From the NCBI GenBank assembly GCA_037157565.1, contig JAZHRO010000073.1, positions 97,752,001 through 97,816,000 on the forward strand: a DNA stretch of 64,000 nt, read 5' to 3'. The translations under genes and the position numbers were made by a program. Below, one piece after another: positions 22,788 to 34,090 of the stretch. This stretch comes from Thalassia testudinum (lineage: Eukaryota; Streptophyta; Magnoliopsida; Alismatales; Hydrocharitaceae). The notes beneath the pieces are model-generated. The model made no database searches and was not told where the DNA came from. It saw only the letters and a program-made list of their open reading frames with translations. Numbering within the stretch: the first letter of the stretch is position 1; every line of letters starts with the position of its first letter.

Positions 22788-23665
22788 TGATACGAATTTT
22801 TATGCGGTTTGTAAAATACGTCGTTGTAACGCGTAAAACCGATCAACTCTTAAATTTATATTCCTAGATAAGGGAGTATCTAGGGTCATCCAAGGAGTCT
22901 AAATATTTGCAATAGTGATTCTCTTGCTTGGAATACAAATCTCAACTTGGTATTTTTCAATATATCATTTTTTTATTTTTGAATTAAGACAACATGCAAA
23001 ATGGTGGCGGGAAGGTGATTTACACTTCAAATTTAATAAACTAATTCTAAAGTGGCAAGTAGAACCTCTCCCTAAGCTCACTCTAGGCAAGTGGAGGCCT
23101 AGAATAATTAGGGAGAGGGAGTGAAGAATGCTAAAAATAAAGCAATTAGAAATGCAAATAAGGAAATTGCAAAGAAGGCAACTAGATAAATGAAAAAGTG
23201 TTTTACAAGAAGGCCTAGTAGAGGAATGCTTCTACTACTAGAAAATTGCAAATAAGAAAAGCAAATACAAATCCTCTAGATAGATGGTGAAGAAGAGGGC
23301 TTCTTGCTCCAAGGTTGGTAGCTCCCAATCTTGAAAAGAGTCCTCCAACTCCTTCCTTTCTGTGCTCCGCCAAGGTGATGTCCTCCAAGGCAAGCCCTAA
23401 GGGTCCATGCCCTAAGCTTCCCTCCAAGGGTGGACGTCCACCCTAGGTCCTTCTCCTTTTCCTGGCCGTCCTCCTTGAAGTGGAAGAGTCCTCCTCCTTG
23501 GTGTGGCCCAAGTTGAAGAGAGTGGGGAGAAGAAGGCACCAAAAGGCCTGGTGATGTGCTCCTTTAATCTCCTTCTCTACTCCTTCTTCTTGGCCGTAGG
23601 TATAGGTGGTTTAGGTAGCAAAATACACTAATGGAGGATGATCTAAAATGGTGGTAGGTGGTGGG

Positions 23666-23673
23666 TTTATATA
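23666..23673 (-). promoter_or_regulatory. TATA box in the C 3' LTR
   Basis: TATATAAA on the minus strand; the 5' LTR counterpart is at 31967-31974. The context (CTACTCTATATAAACCCACC) is identical in both LTRs, so the promoter core is undamaged. Confidence 0.65.
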
Positions 23674-24059
23674 GAGTAGGAAGGGGGCTAAGGTGACTCT
23701 TGGAATGGAGGGCTAAGATGGAGAGATGGAGGTGGTTGGGGATCCTAAGGCTAAGGGCAATTGGCGCCAACTCAAGGGGTGTTGAGGGGGTGGTTATGGT
23801 GGTGTTGGTGGATTTTGGTGGTGGAGAGACACCACCATTTTGGCGCCATCCTAGGGTCTTCTAGAAGGGGGGTTAGGTGGATGGTGGAGATGGATTTAAG
23901 GAGAGGTGTATGGTGGAGATGAAGGGAATTTTGGAGGGAAAGTTGGTGCCAAAAGGGAAGGGTTCTAGAAGGTTATTTTGGAGGGAAAATAGGAGGCTTT
24001 TGGTAGTGGTGATGGGATGAAGGGGTGTGATGGTGGTGGCGCCAACTTGGAGTAGGATA

Positions 24060-24830
24060 GCTAGCTTAGGTGAGCTTAGTTGATGGAGCTAGCTAGGGTT
24101 GAGTTGAAGGTGGTGGATGGCCAAGGAGCTGGGTGCTAGATAAGCTAAGCTAGGCTAAGCTAAGCTAAGCTAGCTTAGCTAGAGGGGGAGTAGAGGAGAA
24201 GGTGTTGGAGCGAGGGTTTGGAGGGAGGAGTTGAGGAGAAGTCTGGAGCTGGAGCTGGAGCTGGAGCTGACTACTGCTGAAGAGGCTGGCATGGGGCTAC
24301 TCTAGCTGGCTTAGCTTGCTATTTCTTTGTTAGTTGCTAAGCCAAGCTAAAGTAAGCTAGCTTCTACCATAATGAGCTAAGGTGAGCTAGGTCTGGTGCT
24401 CCCCGGGAGAATCAAGCTAGTTGAGGCAGCTAAGGTAGCTTAGCTCAATTGAGTTGAGCTACGCTAAGTCCCCGGGAGCTGGACTTGAGCTTCCTGAGCT
24501 GGGATGAGTTCTTCTTCAGCTGGCTGGAGTTGAGTGGAGCTGGATGTAGCTGGATCTCAGCTGGGGTGAACTCCTGTCAACTCAGCTGAGCTAGCTAGAG
24601 CTCCCTGTGGACTAGTGGGAGCTGAGATGAGCTAGACTCAGCTGAGTTGAACTGGATCTGAGCTGACTTGAGCTAGGGTGAGCTAAGTTGAACTCTCTTG
24701 AGCTGCCATTCAGCTGAGATTAGCTGAATGGAGCTGGGATGAGCTAACCCTAGTTCAAGTGAGCTCGGTTCCAGCTGTGGTGCGCTGGATCAAGCTGAAT
24801 TCCAGCTAGTCTGAGCTTCTCCTTCACCAT
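24060..24830. repeat. AGCT-dense array in the C LTR (U3)
   Basis: Dozens of AGCT tetranucleotides in about 770 bp, mostly as GAGCTGGAGCT, TGAGCTAG and TAAGCTAAGCTA, including a 5-bp AAGCT run near 24138-24182. The same array is in the other LTR at 32357-33105 with small copy-number differences. Confidence 0.85.
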
Positions 24831-25039
24831 TTGCCTTCTTGAGCGCTAGGGTTTTAGGGATCTGTATATCTGTACATCCCTAACACTCACAAAAACATAT
24901 TAAAAAGAAAATAAAAGATGCAATGCATTCCTGACCTAATTTATGCCTAAATGCAGCCTAAAAACCCATTTGCGGAGTAAAATCATAGGAGCTAGGTTTG
25001 TTTTAATGCATAAGAATGATGATAAACTGGCATTTATCA

Positions 25040-25050
25040 CACCCCCATGC
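25040..25050 (-). promoter_or_regulatory. Polypurine tract of element C
   Basis: GCATGGGGGTG on the minus strand, directly before the 3' LTR. The next bases (complement of CTAGTCTCTTAGCAAAA) are shared with element B. Confidence 0.8.
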
Positions 25051-26426
25051 TTATCTTTTACTAGTCTCTTAGCAAAACTTTAATTTTTTGGAAAACAGAA
25101 TTTTTGGGAAATCTAATTTTTTCGACTTTTGAGGAGAAAAAGAGATTAAGGGACTTTAGTAGATTAAAACATAGGAGGTACGGGATTTGTTAATAGGATT
25201 TGTTTTTGGATTCAACCATTAGACAGAGCAGGATCACTATATCCCCAGAAAATTCACAAATTAACCCCTTGTTAATTCAAATGACTTGAAATTTTTGTTT
25301 TTAGGATTTTTCTGGCTCATGAATCTGATTTGCAACTTGCAAAATCCTTTAAAACCTTGTGTCTGTGCTTGTGAAAGGCCAACATTTATAAGGGCGTGTT
25401 AATTTATTTATTATTACCTTTTTTTCTCCCCCATGCTTATTTTTAGCTTAGTCTTACAACAGATGTGTCGGGATCATCATTCCCATTACCATTCCTCGAG
25501 GGGGCTCTGGCACCAGTACTTTGGGATAGCACTGTCCATGACACCACCCAGGAGCTCATAACCCCAAAACACGATGCGGTGAAAAGGGGCGCTCCAAGCA
25601 AACTCAAGCTCTTGCTCGGACACTGTAGGTAGAGCACCGTCCAAGACACTTGAGCTGCTAAAATGCGCTTTAATGCTCCGTCTAAAGATATGAAATATAG
25701 ATATGGAGCAGCGTCGAGGCGGTAACATGTTGACATTGCGTCCTCAAAGGAGGCATTTTCCTCCTTCTTGGCGGTGGGAACTCAAACCAATGATCTGCTT
25801 CAGACTTTTACTAAGTCCAAACAAGGGAGTTTTTCAAATTTTTAGTTATTTTTAAGTGTTGGCTTGTGTGAAGAGTGACACAAGAAGTTTCTCAAAACAT
25901 GCAAGTTTTTGAATCAGAAGCTAAGTCAAATACTTTCCATATTATAAAATAGGATCAAGTCACCTGAACTATCATGAGTTTAGGTGGAATTTTAGAGAAG
26001 GATATCTGATCTAGTGTAAAATAGACCTTGGAATTCTAATGATCAGATCCATGTCCTCATCCTTAGTTTGTTAAAGTTTAAATCCCATTGTATCAAAAGT
26101 GAAATTTTCAACCTTTATCCTGATTTCAAAATTTTTCCTCAAAAAGTTTTCAACATTTTTGTTTTATTATTATTATTTTTTGGGTATGCAAGCAGGAAAT
26201 AAATTAAAGGAAATTGCATGTTTTTTGGTTTTGAAAATCCTAAATCAATCGTCAAATTTAAAAATACCCCCCCATGCTTAAGATATTCCATGTCCTCATG
26301 CATTAGGAGGGAAAAGGGATCACCTTAGTGAAGAATGGTTGGGTTTAGGATGAACAAAACCTGGAAAAAGAAGAAAAAAGGAAAGCAAGAAAAAATGATG
26401 GGTTACCTCCCATCCAATGCTATCTT
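25051..26426 (-). other. 3' untranslated region of element C
   Basis: 1.4 kb without a gene. It holds two more G-run blocks on the minus strand, near 25427-25437 and 26265-26277 (GCATGGGGGGGTA, preceded by GAGGACATGGAATATC). At its start, just after the protease frame, lies GATGGGAGGTAACCC (26401-26415). In B this block marks the end of the integrase gene. Confidence 0.65.
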
Positions 26427-29396
26427 TTACGCCATTGAGCCTGACGTGAAGGTATGCACGGAAGACGTAAAATCATGTAAATAATTGGACACTTGGATGC
26501 CCGCAAAAAAGGTGTCTTCTTCTAGATCCCTAGAAAATTGATTAGAAGTAATATTGGGATCAAAGTTGGATGGAAAATGATAAGTGTAGCCCAAGTCTGG
26601 CCATGGTTTTAAATCAGGTTGGATGCCAAACTCGGGCGGGGTTGGTGGCAGGTCTATACAAAAGGAGTTGGGGAAGGAATGATTAGGATTGGGTGAAGTT
26701 AGTGTGGAAAAATTAGGTGCGTGAATAGTGGGTGGGTTAGGGTGTTTAGGGGGGGTATCAGGAATAAATTTAGGGTCAAGACAAGTTTCCGGATCACAGA
26801 TTTCGCCGACCACTGATTCTGAATCAGAGTCCTCAAAAAAATTATGGTCGGTAAGGGTATCTATTAACATTGTCTCCTCCACCATATTGGAAATTTCAGT
26901 ATCTGAGTCCTCAAAGAAGTTATCATCATGGAATCTCCGGGAGGATTTAAAAATATCTAAAGTGATAGTTTGGCCTGCACAGTTGATATCCATTTTACCT
27001 GTGTGGCAATTGATATTTGCCTTTGCAGTGGCCAAAAAAGGGCGTCCAAGGATTATTGGGGAGTCCAGTAATGATTCAGGTACCTCAATGTCAAGAACCA
27101 GAAAGTCTGCAGGGAAGACACAATTTTGGACCTTGACCAAAACATCCTCGACAATCCCACGAGGTTTGATTGTAGATCGGTCGGCTAATTGTAGGGTAAC
27201 CTTGACGGGTTTTAATTCATCGATCTAAAATTCTTCAAATAAACTCGTGGGAATAATATTAACTGAGGCACCAAGATCAAGGAGGGCATGATTAAAGGTA
27301 GTGTCATCAATAATTACAGAAATTAAAGGCGCCCCCGGATCTTTCATCTTAGGAGGAAACTTACTCTGTATGATAGAGCTTACTGTCTCTGAAAGATTCA
27401 CCTATCCTAGATTTTTGGCCTGCCTTTTAGGAGTACAAATCTCCTTCAAAAATTTGGCATAGGCAGGTATATATTTGATGGCATCTAGGAGAGGAATATT
27501 GAAATGAACTTGCCCAAATAGATCCATGAGTTCTTTTGTAGTGGGCTCAGATTTCTTTTTTTTGTTGGTGGTGGGGTAGAGAGCTTGTGGGAAAGGGATA
27601 GGAATCTTGTCTTGAAATTTTTTTATTTATTTTTCTTCCTGATGGGGAGGTGGGGAGTCAATTTGCACAGGTATATCACCAGGTTTGTGTGAAGGCCCGG
27701 GATCAGTGGTGGTTTTCCCACTCCTCAAAGTAACTGCATGTGCAGTCGGATTATTATTTGGAGGAGGTGGGGGGGCCTGTGATTGCGGAAACCTGGGCGG
27801 CTGCTGAGGTGGTGGAGTAGGAGGCTGATTCAGATAGTGTGGAGTTCTGCCCGTATAATGGTTCCCTTGGTGATTAGGGTTGGGCATGGGTTGGGACGGA
27901 AGATGTCCTGCAGGTCTTTGCGTGGGAGTAACCCCAATCTGATTATTTAGATTTGTGATGGTGCGGGTTACTTCCGTCATTTTTGTTTGCATATCCTACA
28001 GGGTTCGCATCATCTGGGCATTGATGTCTTGTTGGGATGGCCCAGGATGGAAGTTTGGATTCGGCCCATACCCGTTAAAATGATATGGTTGGGAGGAAAC
28101 TTGATTATTCCAGGAGTAGTTCGGGTAATTTTTCCAATTGGAAGAATTTTTAAAGGGCTCCGGAATGGCAGAAATATTTTGAGTGGGGTTAAGATCTGGA
28201 TAGTTGTAATTTCCCAGTGAATCATGGGCAACCTCAGAATAATCAGCAGTAGTGTTGAGATTGTGCAAATTTTCTCTTTGTGGAAAGTTAGGTTGGGTTA
28301 GATGTGGGTGTGGAGCTTGAGTTAATGTGGCCAGTCTTTCCTCCATTTTCTTTTGATTAATATGCATCTGGTCGAGTTTTTGAGTGATCAATTGAAGATC
28401 GTCTTGGGTGACAGGGATAGATTGAGTGCCTATTTCATGAACACCAAACTGTGGGTTTTGGGTTCTGCAAAATGTGTTCATGGAAGCTTGATTAAATGAG
28501 TTTTCACTCATTTCTTCAAACAGGTCGTAGGCACTTTCAGCATCTTTATTTAGGAAGTTGCCGCCACACGAGGCATCGACAAAATGTCGGATTTGATCTT
28601 CTAATCCATGATAAAAGATTTTCAAGAGCTGCCATAAAGGAATCTCGTGGTGTGGGCAACTTCTTAAAAGATCTTGAAATCTTTCCCAAGAATCATGGAA
28701 AGTTTCACCAGATTTTTGGTGAAAGGTCGTAATAGATCTTCACAAGGAATTGGTACGACTTATGGGAAAGAATTTCTTGAGGAAGGCGCTCTTGAGCTGA
28801 GGCCAAGTTGTGATGGGTCGGCCAATGGTCCTGAACCAATAAGCGGCCTTATCTTTGAGAGATAATGGAAAAAGTCGCATCAGCCATATGTCTTCTTGCA
28901 CATTTCGGGAACGGGTTGTTTGTGCAAGAAGAGTTAGCTCTTCAAGGTGGCTGAAAGGGTCTTCCCTAGGAAGGCCATGAAAGTGTTTAATTAGGTTCAG
29001 GACAGCAGGCTTGATTTCAAAGTCCCCCTCTGGTATGACCACCCCTGGTCGTTCCTCATAATAAGACAGATCATAAAAATCTTTTAGAGGAACAGCAGGC
29101 TGCTGACGGGGTGGTGGGTTTGGCCTTGGATTGGCTAGGTTTTGGATGTTCCTAGTCAATGTTTGTTGATTGGAATTTAATTTATTAATCTGATCGGCCA
29201 TCAATTTTAAAAGATCAGGTAGGGGGTCTTGATGTTGTGTTTGGGGCAACTCAAGATTAGGGAGCTCCAAGTGTGGGAAGTTAATGGTGGGTGGGTTTTG
29301 GGTGGAAGGGTTAGAATTAGGGTTAGTGATGGGGTTAGAGGTAAGGTTAGAGGTGGAAGTGGAAGGGTCAGTGGACCTATTTTGTTGTGTTTCCAT
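26427..29396 (-). pseudogene. Element C gag-protease, single frame with point-mutation stops
   Basis: About 990 codons in one frame, ATG at 29396 to TAA at 26427. Five or so stops interrupt it (28737-28739, 27993-27995, near 27624, 27416 and 27231) but no frameshift. Residues 1-60 are Asn/Pro/Ser/Thr-rich. Gag follows (FYDLSYYEERPGVV, HFHGLPREDPFSHLEEL, DKAAYWFRTI), then GLEDQIRHFVDASCGG, a Pro-rich stretch, and the Athila marker AVTLRSGK near 27730. The aspartic protease carries LLDLGASVNIIP (catalytic Asp in DLGAS), then IILGRPFLATAKANI. The frame ends in an acidic tail (NFFEDSDSES; QPDLKPWPDL) where RT would begin. Capsid and maturation protease are therefore kept, polymerase is not. At least two stops look like C-to-T changes (CGA to TGA, CAG to TAG). 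Confidence 0.9.
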
Positions 29397-31061
29397 TTTT
29401 TCAGGAGAAGAAAGAAAAAGTGGTCTTTTTGCGTGGGGGCGAAATCAAATGGTCCTTCCAAGTGCGGATTTTGAGACCGTCGCCCGTGCATAAAATGGAA
29501 GAACGGGAGGGGAGGAGAAGAGAAAGAGATGAGAGAAAGTGTGCAATTCAAACAAACAAACCTAGACCTAACTTAAATGTGACACCCTAATAATAACCTA
29601 AGACTTGGTCTGTATAGAAAATAAGTAGTCAATAGTGAATACCCGTTCTATCAACAAATCTAGCCAAGTTGCTTAAGGGGAGGTCTGGGCCCAAACGTTT
29701 CCCAGGGAAAACCCTAGGTGCTTGTACAAACCCGCGTCTGGTCGTTTGACACGGCCCCTCAGCCTGAACGCCAGATATAGATGACAGAATTGGTAGTAAC
29801 TAAAGAAAACTTAAGACCTAAATAGCAAGCCTAAGTTGATAAAGCCTTAGGGGTCAAGTTGCTACAAATTTTAATTAGGTCTAGGATGCTATAGTGCACA
29901 TGGAATGTGGAGGACGTTTATTGGGTTGTTGCCCTGTTATTTTGATTTTTTTGTGTGTGTGTGAAGGAATTGGAGAGTGGCTCCAATGAAAATCAAGTTG
30001 TCACACAATTTTTTATATTTTTGTCTTTTAGGATTTGATTTAATTAAATGTGTTCTAGGGTTTTTCTCTTTAAATTTTCAAATAAGTTTGAAAGTTCACA
30101 ATCAAAGGAAAGACAAGTTGTATTGGTGATAGTTAATTCCCTTTAATGTGAGTCTTTAAAAAGAGAGAAAGAAACCCTAAGTCAATTATCCCTAAGACAG
30201 AAATTTACTACCAATGAATTAATTTTAGGCTTTCTGTATTATGTAGTGGTCCAAACAAGTCAAACAACACCACTACTTTGAAGAAAATCAAACAAGGATT
30301 CCAAAAAAGATTTTTGTAAGATTTTAGGAATTTGTTTGATAATTATTTAGAATTTTTAATTGTACTGGTGTCAAAGTGCAGAAATGATACCTGTGGATAT
30401 TTTGGACTTTTTAGTATTACCATCGACCTCAGATAATTTTTGTGATTTTATATGATGTGTAAAATTTCACAAGGATTCCAGAAAGATAAATTTCACAAAA
30501 ATTTGGATGAGTATAAAAATTCTAAAAATTCGTGGATAGTAGCAAAATAGGAAGATGAGAGGGTGTGACCCCTCTACAGTCCACGAATTTTAAAAAATTA
30601 CATACAAATACAATTGATCTAAAATTTGGAACAGATGTTCCTAACTTAATTTGGAATCACTGTATGAAATTTTATGATTTTAGGAGGCCTGTGGTGTTAG
30701 GAATCGATTTTTCAATTTCAGATAGAAATCTGGACCCGAAAAATAGAACACTAATACTTGCAATGGAGTGGTGTTAAAGAAGCATACAAGCAAACAATGG
30801 ATTTTATATGGGCACCACTCCACTTAATTAAATTTTTTATGGTCCTGAAAACCAAGTTTAATATTTTTTGGTAGTCTTTTAACCTAAATGTGACAAGAAA
30901 GGGGAACCAACCTGAATTTCACGGGAAGAAAAGGATCTTTGAGCTCTCACTTCCAGATTCCCGCCTTCCCGCTGTAATTCCTGCACACAAAAAGGAAAGA
31001 AAGAGAAGGGGATGAGATCCACTTCAAGTAAGAGAAAATTAACTAATGCAAAGCCGTGCCT
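29397..31061 (-). other. Leader of element C
   Basis: 1.66 kb between PBS and gag ATG, AT-rich, with no reading frame I would defend. A plus-strand GTAGTCTTTTAACCTAAATG stretch and T-runs are present, but no recognisable insertion. Leaders of similar size precede gag in B and E. Confidence 0.6.
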
Positions 31062-31078
31062 TCCTGGCAACGGTGCCA
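31062..31078 (-). promoter_or_regulatory. Primer binding site of element C (tRNA-Asp type)
   Basis: TGGCACCGTTGCCAGGA on the minus strand, five bases from the LTR edge at 31084. Two changes from the tRNA-Asp complement. Confidence 0.88.
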
Positions 31079-31083
31079 AAAAG

Positions 31084-33321
31084 TGATACGGATTTACGCG
31101 ATTTGTAAAATACATCGTTGTAACGCATAAAATCGATCAACTCTTAAATTTATATTCCTAGATAGGGAAGTATCTAGGGTCGTCCAAGGAGGCGAAATGT
31201 TTGCAATAGTGATTCTCTCTCTTGGAATACAAATCTCAACTTTCTTTTTGGTATTTTTCAATACATCATTTTTTTGTTTTTGAATTAAGACAACATGCAA
31301 AATGGTGGTAGGAAGGTGATTTACACTTCAAATTTAATAAACTACTTCTAAAGTGGCAAGTAGAACCTCTCCCTAAGCTCACTCTAGGCAAGTGGAGGCC
31401 TAGAATAATTAGGGAGAGGGAGTGAAGAATGCTAAAAATAAAGCAATTAGAAATGCAAATAAGGAAATTGCAAAGAAGGCAGCTAGATAAATGAAAAAGT
31501 GTTTTACAAGAAGGCCTAGTAGAGGAATGCTTCTACTACTAGAAAATTGCAAATAAGAAAAGCAAATACAAATCCTCTAGATAGATGGTGAAGAAGAGGG
31601 CTTCTTGCTCCAAGGTTGGTAGATCCCAATCTTGAAAAGAGTCCTCCAACTCCTTCCTTTCTGTGCTCCGCCAAGGTGATGTCCTCCAAGGCAAGCCCTA
31701 AGGGGCCGTGCCCTAAGCTTCCCTCCAAGGGTGGACGTCCACCCTAGGTCCTTCTCCTTTTCCTGGCCGTCCTCCTTGAAGTGGAAGAGTCCTCCTCCTT
31801 GGTGTGGCCCAAGTTGAAGAGAGTGGGGAGAAGAAGGCACCAAAAGACCTGGTGATGTGCTCCTTTAATCTCCTTCTCTACTCCTTCTTCTTGGCAGTAG
31901 GTATAGGTGGTTTAGGTAGCAAAATACACTAATGGAGGATGATCTAAAATGGTGGTAGGTGGTGGGTTTATATAGAGTAGGAAGGGGGCTAAGGTGACTC
32001 TTGGAATGGAGGGCTAAGATGGAGAGATGGAGGTGGTTGGGGATCCTAAGGCTAAGGGAAATTGGCGCCAACTCAAGGGGTGTTAAGGGGGTGGTTATGG
32101 TGGTGTTGGTGGATTTTGGTGGTGGAGAGACACCACCATTTTGGCGCCATCCTAGGGTCTTCTAGAAGGGGGGTTAGGTGGATGGTGGAGATGGATTTAA
32201 GGAGAGGTGTATGGTGGAGATGAAGGGAATTTTGGAGGGAAAGTTGGTGCCAAAAGGGAAGGGTTCTAGAAGGTTATTTTGGAGGGAAAATAGGAGGCTT
32301 TTGGTAGTGGTGATGGGATGAAGGGGTGTGATGGTGGTGGCGCCAACTTGGAGTAGGATAGCTAGCTTAGGTGAGCTTAGTTGATGGAGCTAGCTAGGGT
32401 TGAGTTGAAGGTGGTGGATGGCCAAGGAGCTGGGTGCTAGATAAGCTAAGCTAGGCTAAGCTAAGCTAAGCTAGCTTAGCTAGAGGGGGAGTAGAGGAGA
32501 AGGTGTTGGAGCGAGGGTTTGGAGGGAGGAGTTGAGGAGAAGTCTGGAGCTGGAGCTGACTGCTGCTGAAGAGGCTGGCATGGGGCAACTCTAGCTAGCT
32601 TAGCTTGCTAGTTCTTTGCTAAGCCAAGCTAAAGTAAGCTAGCTTCTACCATAATAAGATGAGGTGAGCTAGGTCTGGTGCTCCCGGGGAGAATCAAGCT
32701 AGTTGAGGCAGCTAAGGTAGCCTAGCTCAACTGAGTTGAGCTAAGCTAAGTCCCCGGGAGCTGGACTTGAGCTTCCTGAGCTGGGATGAGTTCTTCTTCA
32801 GCTGGCTGGAGTTAAGTAGAGCTGGATGTAGCTAGATCTGAGCTGGGGTGAACTCTTGTCAACTCAGCTGAGCTAGCTAGAGTTCCCTGTGGACTAGTGG
32901 GAGCTGAGATGAGCTAGACTCGGATGAGTTGAGCTAGATCTAAGCTGACTTGAGCTAGGGTGAGCTAAGATGAACTCTCTTGAGCTGCCATTCAGCTGAG
33001 ATTAGCTGAATGGAGCTGGGATGAGCTAACCCTAGTTCAAGTGAGCTAGGTTCCAGCTGTGGTGAGCTGGATCAAGCTGAATTCCAGCTAGTCTGAGGTT
33101 CTCCTTCACCATTTGCCTTCTTGAGTGCTAGAATTTTAGGGATCTGTATATCTGTGCATCCCTAACACTCACAAAAACATATTAAAAAGACAATAAAAGA
33201 TGCAATGCATGCATGACCTAATTTATGCCTAAATGCAGCCCAAAAACCCATTTGCGGAGTAAAATCCTAAGAGCTAGGTTTGTTTTAATGCATGAGAATG
33301 ATGATAAACTGGCGTTTATCA
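31084..33321 (-). repeat. 5' LTR of element C
   Basis: 2238 bp, TGATACGGATTT...GGCGTTTATCA on the plus strand, with TATATAAA at 31967-31974 (minus). It drives transcription leftwards into the gag-protease frame. Intact TATA, AGCT array at 32357-33105. Confidence 0.95.
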
Positions 33322-33326
33322 TGGGC
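33322..33326 (+). repeat. Right TSD of element C (TGGGC)
   Basis: Second copy of the 5-bp duplication at 22783-22787. Confidence 0.92.
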
Positions 33327-34090
33327 CAATAGAAGCCGCACTGAAGGACTTTCACTGCAGTTTTATGACCTGAGAAGTGTCCATCGCATGCCTGGTCATG
33401 GCTGAAGGGCAAGATGTCCTGAATTCCGCTCCCGAGACACATCATCGAATGATTTGATCAGCACTGATGCAGAAAAGATACGGGTCTTCCCAAAAGTAAT
33501 ACTTGGCATCGGAAAATAATTTATCCTTCTTGGCCTTCAGCCAATCGAACGGGATCTAATGTGATGGCAGGTAGTTTACTAGATCAGCAAACCATGGAAG
33601 CCTATACTGATAGTCAGGAGGTGCTCATCAGGAAAATGTTCCATAATGGGTTCGAAAGGGTCGATAATATTAGAAGGAAGGTAGGACAAGTGATCAGCTA
33701 CCACATTCTGTTTTCCCGCTTTGTCGTGAATCTCGAGGTCAAACTCTTGCAACAGCAAGATCCAGCAGATTAATCGAGGTTTCGCATCCTTCTTCGCAAG
33801 GAGACACCTTACAGTTGCGTGATCAGAGTAAATGATAACATGAGAACCTAGAAGATATGATCTGAACTTTTCCAGGGCAAATACTATGGGTAGCAGCTCT
33901 TTCTCAGTAACTGTGTAGTTAAGCTGAGCTTCGTCAAGTGTCTTGCTAGCGTAGTAGATGACCACGGGTTTTCCATCAATTTTTTGCCCAAGTACCTCTC
34001 GTACAGTGAAATCAGATGCATCGCACCTAATCTCAAAGGGTTGAGACCAATCAAGGGACTGTAGGATTGGAGCTTGAGTAACTCAATCAC
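33327..34090 (-). pseudogene. Element B RNase H and start of integrase
   Basis: Reading leftwards from 34090: CDASDFTVREVLGQK with the first RNase H Asp, then ASKTLDEAQLNYT, TEKELLP with the Glu, YSDHATVR with the next Asp, and NVVADHLS with the last. This is a full RT-linked RNase H of Athila type, which removes genomic RNA during cDNA synthesis. It is followed by a spacer with stops and the first half of the integrase zinc finger, GHFSGHKTAVKVL with the His pair, ending at GFYWP exactly where element C inserted. The Cys pair lies beyond C at 22730-22760. Confidence 0.9.

Larger units (their letters stand above)
22788..25039 (-). repeat. 3' LTR of element C
   Basis: 2252 bp. A minus-strand TATATAAA lies at 23666-23673. 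The U3 (about 23680-25039) contains a 770-bp stretch packed with AGCT units. U5 and R lie at 22788-23640. It has additional GGAGCT units (near 24248) and an extra TAGTTGC-like block compared with the 5' LTR. Confidence 0.95.
22788..33321 (-). mobile_element. Element C: Athila-type gag-protease element without pol
   Basis: 10.5 kb on the minus strand. LTRs are 2252 bp (22788-25039) and 2238 bp (31084-33321), both TGATACG...TTTATCA, with TSD TGGGC. The interior of 6 kb holds a tRNA-Asp-type PBS, a 1.66-kb leader, one gag-protease frame, a 1.4-kb 3' region and a polypurine tract. RT, RNase H and integrase are absent, with no trace of their motifs. It is thus a non-autonomous derivative that could supply its own capsid and protease but needs polymerase and integrase from a relative such as B. 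The central part of the two LTRs is nearly identical, so the insertion is recent. Confidence 0.93.

Noticed and set aside
23215..23770. Three minus-strand frames duplicated at 31516-32071
   Set aside because: They are the transcribed leader inside the C LTRs. The duplication is the LTR pair, not a gene family.
24060..24830. Regular repeats suggesting a CRISPR array
   Set aside because: Units are 4-12 bp, without uniform repeats and spacers, and the sequence is a plant LTR.
26728..27228. 166-codon plus-strand frame
   Set aside because: Antisense shadow of the C gag-protease frame.
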